The position numbers and the translations under genes are program-made. Under the pieces are notes generated by a model. It was not told where the DNA came from and did no database searches. It worked only from the letters and a program-made list of their open reading frames with translations. Shown here in pieces: positions 1-5,362 of a stretch of DNA of 9,216 nucleotides (position 1 is the first letter of the stretch; every line of letters begins with the position of its first letter). Source of the DNA: Thermodesulfobacteriota bacterium (GTDB lineage: Bacteria; Desulfobacterota; Dissulfuribacteria; Dissulfuribacterales; UBA3076); the NCBI GenBank assembly GCA_003645605.1, contig QNAY01000027.1, positions 1-9,216 on the forward strand. The letters run 5' to 3'.

Positions 1-153
1 TCCAGTCTTACAATGGATCATGTTGTTCCCTTGGTACGAGGTGGCCGAAGTATTAAGAACAATCTGGTGCCTGCTTGTAAGGAATGCAACAACAAAAAGA
101 AATATCTGCTGCCCATGGAGTGGGAAGAATATTTTAAGGGGCGAAAGGAGTAA
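1..153 (+). CDS. HNH endonuclease, C-terminal part (5' end outside window)
   Basis: The reading frame is open from base 1 and ends at TAA 151-153, leaving the last 50 residues. They carry the second half of an HNH nuclease fold: Thr-Met-Asp-His at residues 4-7 (Asp6-His7 is the DH pair of the beta-beta-alpha-metal site), a Gly-Gly turn at 14-15, Asn21 in NNLVPAC, then a Cys26-x2-Cys29 knuckle followed by Asn-Asn-Lys-Lys. The first Cys-x2-Cys knuckle expected in this McrA-like subfamily would lie upstream of the window. Such proteins cut DNA with a single metal; free-standing small ones are common and their cellular role is often unknown. The gene ends 3 bp before the polysaccharide export gene, and its final codons form that gene's ribosome binding site, so the two are probably co-transcribed. 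There is no evident functional link to polysaccharide synthesis. Confidence 0.85.
   Translation, partial: SSLTMDHVVPLVRGGRSIKNNLVPACKECNNKKKYLLPMEWEEYFKGRKE
145..150 (+). promoter_or_regulatory. Ribosome binding site inside the end of the HNH gene
   Basis: AAGGAG lies 6 bases before the ATG at 157 and forms the last two sense codons of the HNH gene (Lys-Glu), directly before its TAA. It supports the ATG at 157 as the export-protein start. It also implies that ribosomes finishing the HNH gene pass over this site, so translational coupling is likely. Confidence 0.75.
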
Positions 154-156
154 GGG

Positions 157-792
157 ATGGTGAAAACAGGTTCGTTTTTTCAGTGGGCTTTGGTAAGGTT
201 AAGAAGCGAGACGATTTTTGTTCTGTTGGTTGCCGGCGTTTTCTTTTGTCATGGATGCTCAGCTACAAATGTTGGCAAGAATACCGAGCAAAAGACGATC
301 CCTGTAGAGGACGAGTATATCATTGGTCCCACTGATATACTTGAGATACATGTTTGGAGAGAACCCGACCTGTCTCGCACAATACCCGTACGGCCTGATG
401 GCAAGATAACCTTGCCCTTATTGAATGATGTGCAGGCCTCCGGACTCACTTCTCTGGAGCTAAAGGCCGAAATTGAGAAAGGTTTGGCCAAGTTTGTGGA
501 ATCTCCTACTGTGTCCGTGGTTGTCCAGGAAATACACAGTAAGAATATATTTGTATTGGGACAGGTTCTATCTCCCGGAGGGTATCCACTGCAACAGGAT
601 CTGACAGTCCTTCAGGCGCTGTCCCTGGCAGGGGGATTTGCAGAATGGGCAGATAAAGGGGATGTTGTTATTCTGCGCAAGGAAAATGGAAAACAGTCGC
701 GAATAAAGTTTGATTACAAAAATGTTTCAAAGGGTAAGCATCTGGAGGAAAATATAGTCTTACAACCAGGTGATACTATAATAGTTCCTTAG
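157..792 (+). CDS. Polysaccharide export protein, short Wza/GumB type (XrtA/PEP-CTERM-locus type)
   Basis: This 211-residue periplasmic or outer-membrane protein belongs to the outer membrane polysaccharide exporter family. A hydrophobic segment at residues 19-33 is followed by Cys34 in CHGCS, which reads as a lipoprotein signal. The lipobox is imperfect because Cys occupies position -3 where Leu is usual, so lipidation is inferred. Residues 54-125 form the polysaccharide export domain (YIIGPTDILEIHVW, then RPDGKITLPLL). Residues 128-175 form one SLBB domain (VLGQVLSPGGYPL, then LTVLQALSLAGG). The protein ends in LQPGDTIIVP, as short exporters of exosortase-linked loci do (TIGR03027-like, from memory). 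It lacks the extra SLBB repeats and C-terminal amphipathic helix by which E. coli Wza makes its own outer-membrane pore, so it probably needs a partner barrel; the next gene encodes a candidate. The strong AAGGAG at 145-150 sets the start. Confidence 0.9.
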   Translation: MVKTGSFFQWALVRLRSETIFVLLVAGVFFCHGCSATNVGKNTEQKTIPVEDEYIIGPTDILEIHVWREPDLSRTIPVRPDGKITLPLLNDVQASGLTSLELKAEIEKGLAKFVESPTVSVVVQEIHSKNIFVLGQVLSPGGYPLQQDLTVLQALSLAGGFAEWADKGDVVILRKENGKQSRIKFDYKNVSKGKHLEENIVLQPGDTIIVP

Positions 793-845
793 GAATGGGA
801 GATAAATTGTCGTTTCTTAGCTTCGATATTATAAGGTATACTGAT

Positions 846-2132
846 ATGAAACTGTTCGGTTTTCGTTCTTTCCGGTTTTTGGGCCGGGCTTTCATCTTGG
901 TTGTGTTTGCAGTTTTGTTTGCTGCGACTTCATGGGCAGAGTGGCGTTTTTTACCATCGCTTGAGCTGGAGGAAAGCTATGACAGCAATATAGATTTGGA
1001 TTCTGACAACGAGACCTCTGATTTTATTACCAGACTCATTCCTGAATTACGCCTGGAAGAGGTCAGTGCAACCAGAACCTTTGCAGCCGGCTATAGCATG
1101 TCACTGAACAATTTTAGACGTCATAGTGAGGATAACTATATCGGGCATACGGGTGAATTAAGTTGGGATCAACAGCTTAGCCGAAACCTTTCCTGGCACA
1201 TAATGGATACTTACTATAGGTCTGAGGAACCGCTGGAAGAGGATACGGAATATACAGGAATAAGACATGACAGGAATGAGTATTCCAGGAACATAGTGGA
1301 TACGGGATTTACTTATCAATTTGGCGAAGAGGACAGTGTGACCGTCTCGTATCTTGACAACCGCTTACAAAACACTGATCCGGAAATTGAAGATGATGTT
1401 GAATATGGTCCTGCTCTGGAGCTTGAATACTGGCTCACGCGTTCACACGGTCTCGTCCTGGGTTGTTCCTGGAGTCGTATAGACTATAAAGACGATGACC
1501 CGTCCGACGAAACAAATGAATTTAACCTTGGCTATCAATGGCGTTGGTCTCCGCATACCACGCTGCACATGGACTATGGATTTGTGTTGTTTTCATCTAA
1601 GGCTCCTGCCGAAGAGGAAGGAGATGACTACAATGTACAGAGCATAGCCGCAGGTTTTGATCATGATTTTGGCCCTTCGTACTCTCTAAGCGGCTTTTTA
1701 GGGTACTACTTCTTAAATCCCAAGGAATCCGGATCAGGCAATGGATCTGTATATGGCCTTGACCTGGTCCGCAATTTTTCCAGGGGCTCTGTAACTCTCA
1801 GTGGTGAGGGGGGCTACAGGTTAGATTATTCCGGTGCAGAAGCCGAGGGTTTTACAGAGTACAGGGGTGTTTCCCTTTCTCCCACCTACAGTATATCTCC
1901 AATGGCCGAGCTATACGCATCAACTTCATACATGTATGAAAAGGCCGAGCAGGGAGAGCGTACGAGAGATGAAACCTGGGATGTCTCGGTAGGCATGTCC
2001 TATCAGGTATTGCCTTGGCTTTCCGGCGCCCTTGAGTTGACCCAGCGGGAAAGATCTTCTTCTGAGGATGACGATGAATACCGGGACAGTCTGATACTCT
2101 TAAGGCTGAGAGGCACCTATGAATGGAGGTAA
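846..2132 (+). CDS. Outer-membrane beta-barrel protein of exopolysaccharide locus
   Basis: The predicted product has 428 residues. I chose ATG 846 rather than the in-frame ATG at 795: from 846 the protein starts MKLFGFR, has a hydrophobic core at about residues 14-28 and a signal peptidase I site after ATSWA (residue 31), and AAGG lies about 9 bases upstream. The 795 start would add 17 residues before the signal peptide, with AGGA touching the ATG. The mature protein opens with LPSLELEESYDSNIDLD, typical of barrel proteins in exosortase/PEP-CTERM loci (TIGR03016 or BBP2-like, assigned from memory). It continues with alternating polar/aromatic strands separated by very acidic loops (for example EEEGDDY and SSSEDDDEY), and ends in LRLRGTYEWR, a final strand with an aromatic near the C-terminus. 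The likely role is an outer-membrane conduit for polymer delivered by the short export protein 53 bp upstream. The stop codon lies inside the repeat element starting at 2129. Confidence 0.8.
   Translation: MKLFGFRSFRFLGRAFILVVFAVLFAATSWAEWRFLPSLELEESYDSNIDLDSDNETSDFITRLIPELRLEEVSATRTFAAGYSMSLNNFRRHSEDNYIGHTGELSWDQQLSRNLSWHIMDTYYRSEEPLEEDTEYTGIRHDRNEYSRNIVDTGFTYQFGEEDSVTVSYLDNRLQNTDPEIEDDVEYGPALELEYWLTRSHGLVLGCSWSRIDYKDDDPSDETNEFNLGYQWRWSPHTTLHMDYGFVLFSSKAPAEEEGDDYNVQSIAAGFDHDFGPSYSLSGFLGYYFLNPKESGSGNGSVYGLDLVRNFSRGSVTLSGEGGYRLDYSGAEAEGFTEYRGVSLSPTYSISPMAELYASTSYMYEKAEQGERTRDETWDVSVGMSYQVLPWLSGALELTQRERSSSEDDDEYRDSLILLRLRGTYEWR
2121..2128 (+). repeat. Left copy of 8-bp target-site duplication
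   Basis: gaatggag occurs here, in the last codons of the barrel gene, and again at 2288-2295 just outside the right end of the element. Removing the element and one copy restores tat-gaa-tgg-aga-tag, i.e. Tyr-Glu-Trp-Arg-stop, the same C-terminus as today's tat-gaa-tgg-agg-taa. Confidence 0.8.
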
Positions 2133-2287
2133 GCGTTCACATGGTACCGCATCTGCTTTGTTGCTGGGCACTTGAAGTACAGGAAGTACGTCTGCGTACC
2201 CGTCGCCTCGCAGCTGCAGTACCCTGTAAACGCTTACAGTTCGGTGGGTTGCGGTAAAGCGGGCGTTGTAATCCCGTGAACGGTTAC
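2129..2287. repeat. 159-bp MITE/REP-like element with 8-bp target duplication
   Basis: The ends are inverted repeats: gtaagcgttcac (2129-2140) against gtgaacggttac (2276-2287), 11 of 12 paired. A perfect 8-bp direct repeat, gaatggag, flanks them at 2121-2128 and 2288-2295, as expected of a target-site duplication. Inside lies a longer palindrome with 28-nt arms, 2129-2156 and 2210-2237, 24 of 28 complementary, so a third copy of the end motif (gtaaacgcttac, 2226-2237) closes a 109-bp hairpin unit. A small hairpin gtacg-tctg-cgtac sits at 2186-2199. A 50-bp tail, 2238-2287, completes the element. No protein is encoded, so movement would need a transposase in trans; REP-associated tyrosine transposase systems are one precedent. 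The element supplies the TAA of the upstream barrel gene. The remaining stretch up to the next gene, 2288-2366, holds nothing further that I recognise. Confidence 0.8.
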
Positions 2288-2295
2288 GAATGGAG
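2288..2295 (+). repeat. Right copy of 8-bp target-site duplication
   Basis: gaatggag at the right border of the element is followed by atag. In the ancestral frame this reads Glu-Trp-Arg-stop, so this is a relic of the original 3' end of the barrel gene. Confidence 0.8.
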
Positions 2296-2366
2296 ATAGA
2301 TCCTGATGGGAGCGCAGACAGAAAAGATGTTTAAAAACGCGATTTTTGTTCAAGAGTAGGGATTCT

Positions 2367-3989
2367 ATGGCAACTGAACAGGGTGAACAGAAGCCTTTCG
2401 ACATTTATCTGTACCTTTCCCTGCTTTTGCGCAGGAAGTGGGAGATCATCTTCGGTATGATCCCGTTTCTGTTGGTCGGTTTGCTGTACTGCCTATTTTC
2501 TGCAAAGATCTACAGTACAAGCACTACTATAGTGGTCGTGCCGCAGCGGGTACCTGTAGAGTATGTGCGGTCCACAGTTACAGGGGATATTGATGAGCGC
2601 GTTCGGGGTATATGGCAGGAGGTTACCAGCCGGACAAGTCTTGAGCGGATCATTGAGCAGTTCAACCTCTATCCTGAGGCCAGGGAGCGTCTACCGATGG
2701 AGACGGTTGTTGGGGAAATGAGAAAGAAGATCCAAATAGACAGTCCCAGGTCGGCCCGTTCAAATACCTTCACCTTGTCCTATGAGGGGGCGGACCCTAT
2801 TCTCATTACCAAGGTCGTTAATGCCCTGGCCAACATGTTTATAGAAGAAAACCTCAAGTTAAGGGAGATGCAGGCCAAGGGTACGGCAGAGTTTCTGTCC
2901 GAAGAGCTTGAAAAGGTCTATCGTGAGTTAAAACACAGGGAAGAGGGCCTGAAACAGTATAAGATGGAGCATATGGGCGAGCTTCCTGAACAGAGTGCGA
3001 GCAATCTGGCTATGCTCCAGCGCCTTCAGGATGAAATTGAGACTCTGCAAGAAAATATCAGGAGCGCTGAAGACAGGAAGTTGTTATTACAACGCCAAAT
3101 TGCAGAAGAGAGAAGCATTTTGAGGGCAACAGCGCCCGGCGTTGCCGATCCCCAAGGGGATGGGGCCGCCCCCCAACAGGCCCCAACTACACTGGAAGGT
3201 CTGAAGGCGAGGCTTAAGTCTCTCAGAACACGCTACACTGATACACACCCGGATGTGGTAACTGTCAAAAGGCTTGTTGCCAAGCTTGAGAAAGAGCAGG
3301 AAATAAGAAATTTGTCCTCGGATAAGGCGGATGCGGAAAAGGGGGAGGATCTGGAATCTCCGGTTGATGTGGGAGATTCAGAGAATGCAATCATCGTGGG
3401 GCTCAGGTATCAGCTTAAAGGCCTGGATTTTGACATCAAGGCTGTGAAGGAATCAAGTAACAAGGTCCGTAAACAGATAGCCGTATACCAGGAGCGTATT
3501 GAGGAGACCCCCAAGAGGGAGCAGGAACTGGTTGACCTCACGCGCGACTATGACAACTTGAGGCTGTCCTATGAAAGCTTATTGACTCGCAAGATTGAGG
3601 CTGAGCAGGCAGCAGCCCTGGAAAGGAGACAAAAGGGGGAACAGTTCAGGGTGATAGATCCTGCAAGAATACCAGTGGTGGCTTGCAAGCCCGATCTGAA
3701 AAAGATTCTGGCTATGACATTGCTTTTAGCTGCAGGCACAGGGTTTGGTCTGGCCTTTGGCCTGGAGTTTCTCAGCAAGGCATTTTATGATCCCGATAAG
3801 GTGACAAAGGCGTTAAACATCCCGGTATTAGCCTGTTTGCCTCTTCTTTTGACTGATGCGGAAAAGCGGAAAAGGAAACTCAATGCATTGTTTTTAAGTT
3901 CATTAGCAGTGGCGGGTTATGCAATGGTAATAGTCCTCATGTTTGTTCTGTGGAGCAAGGGCCCTGGTGCCCTTAAAGGCCTTTTCTGA
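2367..3989 (+). CDS. Polysaccharide chain-length determinant / co-polymerase (Wzz/GumC type), no kinase domain
   Basis: This 540-residue inner-membrane protein should set polymer length and link the polymerase to the export channel. It has an N-terminal Wzz domain with the first membrane helix at about residues 26-46. A large periplasmic region follows, rich in Glu/Lys/Gln heptads (coiled coils at about 165-260 and 280-325, and again at about 360-425). Membrane helix two lies at about 447-468 after the Pro-containing stretch CKPDLKKILA, as in the family. A third helix at about 507-529 lies close to the C-terminus. There is no Walker motif, so kinase activity is left to the separate BY-kinase at 5363. 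The length and third helix resemble chain-length proteins of exosortase loci (TIGR03007-like, from memory). I start at ATG 2367, with a weak GGGA about 5 bases upstream; the in-frame TTG at 2346 would add seven residues and has no ribosome binding site. Confidence 0.88.
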   Translation: MATEQGEQKPFDIYLYLSLLLRRKWEIIFGMIPFLLVGLLYCLFSAKIYSTSTTIVVVPQRVPVEYVRSTVTGDIDERVRGIWQEVTSRTSLERIIEQFNLYPEARERLPMETVVGEMRKKIQIDSPRSARSNTFTLSYEGADPILITKVVNALANMFIEENLKLREMQAKGTAEFLSEELEKVYRELKHREEGLKQYKMEHMGELPEQSASNLAMLQRLQDEIETLQENIRSAEDRKLLLQRQIAEERSILRATAPGVADPQGDGAAPQQAPTTLEGLKARLKSLRTRYTDTHPDVVTVKRLVAKLEKEQEIRNLSSDKADAEKGEDLESPVDVGDSENAIIVGLRYQLKGLDFDIKAVKESSNKVRKQIAVYQERIEETPKREQELVDLTRDYDNLRLSYESLLTRKIEAEQAAALERRQKGEQFRVIDPARIPVVACKPDLKKILAMTLLLAAGTGFGLAFGLEFLSKAFYDPDKVTKALNIPVLACLPLLLTDAEKRKRKLNALFLSSLAVAGYAMVIVLMFVLWSKGPGALKGLF

Positions 3990-3994
3990 ATCGT

Positions 3995-5014
3995 ATGTAT
4001 CTCAGCTATTATGGATTGAATGAACAGCCCTTTTCCATCTCTCCTGATCCAAGGTTTCTTTATCTTAGCGAAATTCACCGTGAGGGACTGGCTAATCTAA
4101 CCTATGGAGTTGCTCAAAGAAAAGGCTTTGTAGTAATAACCGGTGAGGTGGGTACTGGTAAGACCACCTTAATACATGCCCTTCTTACAAATATACCACA
4201 GAAAGTAAGGGTTGCCTTTATATCCAACCCAACACTGACAAGAGAGGAGTTTTTTTACCTCTTAGCAGATACATATAAGCTGGGTGCGATAGAACACAAG
4301 GCCCACTTTCTTGTTAAGTTTACACAGTTTTTAGAAAAGGCTTATAGTAGTGACGAAAACGTTGTACTGATCGTGGACGAGGCCCATTCCCTAACTCACG
4401 AGATGTTGGAGGAGATAAGGCTGCTTTCCAATCTGGAGACTGCGGGTCACAAGCTGGTAAATATAATCCTGGTGGGGCAATCTGAGCTTGATGAAAAACT
4501 GTCCGGTCCGGAGATGAGGCCGCTGACACAGCGCATAACCTTGAGGTATCATTTGTCTTCTATGACCCTTGAGGAAACAGCTAAATATATAGAGACCCGT
4601 TTGCTCAGGTCTGGGGCTAAAGGTCCGGGTATATTCACTGAGGCTGCAATACAAAGCCTTTATGAGTACTCCGGAGGTATTCCAAGATTAACAAACATCT
4701 TGGCAGACCGTGCCCTTCTTACAGGTTATGTTAAAGATCTGAAACGGATTGACAATAGAGTAATCGAGGAGTGTGCGGGTGAATTCCGGCTGTCTGGCAG
4801 CAAGGACGAGAAAGACGCGGAGAGTATAACAATTCCGCTTTGCCGCAGATACGGCAGACTCATCAAGGCCGTGATGATTATCGTTATGTCGTTGGGATTA
4901 CTATTTCTATGGTGGGGCGTTCTGGTGAATGATGGAAATCTAACTAGTAGTGACAATGTTTTTGACAAGGATAATTCTGTGGTCACGCATGAGTTAGGAA
5001 CGGGAAATAAATAA
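3995..5014 (+). CDS. Membrane-anchored AAA ATPase, ExeA-like (XrtA-associated type)
   Basis: The predicted product has 339 residues. The opening MYLSYYGLNEQPFSISPDPRF is the signature start of ExeA/GspA-like ATPases. Walker A is GEVGTGKT at 50-57, and Walker B is VVLIVDEAH at 123-131 with Asp128-Glu129. A sensor-1-like VGQSEL follows at 160-165, and the GGIPR sensor-2 motif lies at 227-231. One membrane helix at about 290-311 is followed by a short, probably periplasmic tail of about 28 residues. ExeA proteins end in a peptidoglycan-binding domain; this one does not, which is usual for ATPases of exosortase/EPS loci (TIGR03015-like, from memory). The role there is unproven; remodelling or energising the assembly complex is plausible. 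Only 5 bp separate it from the chain-length gene and no good ribosome binding site is visible, which suggests translational coupling. The last codons and TAA overlap the left arm of a palindromic element. Confidence 0.9.
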   Translation: MYLSYYGLNEQPFSISPDPRFLYLSEIHREGLANLTYGVAQRKGFVVITGEVGTGKTTLIHALLTNIPQKVRVAFISNPTLTREEFFYLLADTYKLGAIEHKAHFLVKFTQFLEKAYSSDENVVLIVDEAHSLTHEMLEEIRLLSNLETAGHKLVNIILVGQSELDEKLSGPEMRPLTQRITLRYHLSSMTLEETAKYIETRLLRSGAKGPGIFTEAAIQSLYEYSGGIPRLTNILADRALLTGYVKDLKRIDNRVIEECAGEFRLSGSKDEKDAESITIPLCRRYGRLIKAVMIIVMSLGLLFLWWGVLVNDGNLTSSDNVFDKDNSVVTHELGTGNK

Positions 5015-5141
5015 GTTGAACAAAAATTAACAGGATTTTTTGTTGTATTCAAGGGGCGAGAAGCGAGCATAACGGGTTATGTGATCGACGAGCAACGAAG
5101 AAGACGGCAAAAAAGACGTTAATTTGTTCAAGTTATTTATT
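5006..5141. repeat. 136-bp palindromic element overlapping the ATPase stop codon
   Basis: The outer arms are 5006-5031 and 5118-5141. The right arm, reverse-complemented, matches the left with one mismatch (g/c) and a 2-base gap; the shared core is ttgaacaaa...attaac. The pairing continues inward imperfectly (attttttgttgtattc near 5035-5050 against the complement of the bases before 5118). It ends in a central hairpin cataac-gg-gttatg at 5068-5081, within about a base of the geometric centre. The whole element is therefore one long imperfect palindrome. It encodes nothing credible. The left arm includes the last two ATPase codons and its TAA. I could not find a convincing target duplication. 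RNA from either strand would fold into a long hairpin and could slow or end transcription. The gap to the next element, 5142-5187, is A/T-rich with a run of seven A, and I see no firm promoter in it. Confidence 0.7.
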
Positions 5142-5213
5142 GTACGTTCCTTAATTGCGAATGATGTAGAAAAAAAGTGACTATTTAGTGCCTAAACGAA
5201 AACCACCTATTTG

Positions 5214-5295
5214 TGTCATTTCGAACGTAGCGAGAAATCTGCTGTTAGCTATAACGTGTGGAATTTACAGATTTCTCCCTTCGGTCGAAATGACA
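5214..5295. repeat. Inner palindrome of the nested element
   Basis: The 28-nt arms at 5214-5241 and 5268-5295 differ at three positions only. As RNA it would form a stem of nearly 30 bp with a 26-base loop. Short open frames across it in two frames give peptides like VISNVARNLLL and CHFERSEKSAV, which I recall as typical spurious translations of this repeat family, so I do not call a gene here. Confidence 0.7.
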
Positions 5296-5309
5296 ACACA
5301 GGTGGTTCC

Positions 5310-5333
5310 AACGAAAAATGCGGAATTTTCGTT
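5310..5333. repeat. Small asymmetric hairpin in right arm of nested element
   Basis: aacgaaaa (5310-5317) pairs perfectly with ttttcgtt (5326-5333) around the 8-base loop atgcggaa. The right half, ttttcgtt, is also used by the outer terminal repeat (partner aacgaaaa at 5195-5202). The two pairings are therefore mutually exclusive: either the long outer stem or this local hairpin can form. Confidence 0.6.
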
Positions 5334-5362
5334 CAGGCACTATTTAAAGGGTACAGAGAAAA

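Larger units (their letters stand above)
5188..5340. repeat. 153-bp nested inverted-repeat element with 6-bp target duplication
   Basis: Terminal inverted repeats gtgcctaaacgaaaa (5188-5202) and ttttcgttcaggcac (5326-5340) pair at 14 of 15 positions. The direct repeat tattta flanks them at 5182-5187 and 5341-5346. Next inward, aaccacct (5201-5208) pairs with aggtggtt (5300-5307). Innermost is a strong palindrome, 5214-5241 with 5268-5295, 25 of 28 paired around a 26-base loop. This core carries the 'gtcatttcga...gagaaatct' motif that I recall as a very widespread dispersed bacterial repeat, often mis-annotated as short hypothetical proteins. The right side holds an extra 18 bases forming a local hairpin (5310-5333), absent from the left. 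The element sits 22 bp before the kinase start, so it is transcribed as part of that gene's leader, or separates it from an upstream promoter. Confidence 0.75.

Noticed and set aside
795..845. Upstream ATG 795 as start of the barrel gene
   Set aside because: It would place 17 mostly polar residues before a normal signal peptide, and the AGGA directly abuts the ATG. ATG 846 has better spacing and a standard signal peptide.
2331..2347. Small A/T hairpin aaaaa-cgcga-ttttt as a terminator
   Set aside because: The stem has only A-T pairs at its base and little GC, so it is too weak for an intrinsic terminator, and it lies just before a co-directional gene of the same pathway.
2327..2359. Short ATG frame (ten codons, MFKNAIFVQE) before the chain-length gene
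   Set aside because: It has no ribosome binding site and no recognisable leader-peptide features such as codon runs; too short to support.
4320..5070. Several minus-strand open frames over the ATPase gene
   Set aside because: They are low-complexity shadows opposite a well-supported AAA ATPase with intact motifs.
5142..5187. Possible sigma-70 promoter (TTGCGA with A/T-rich -10 candidates) before the kinase
   Set aside because: No -10 hexamer near TATAAT at 16-18 bp spacing; the match is no better than expected in A/T-rich DNA.
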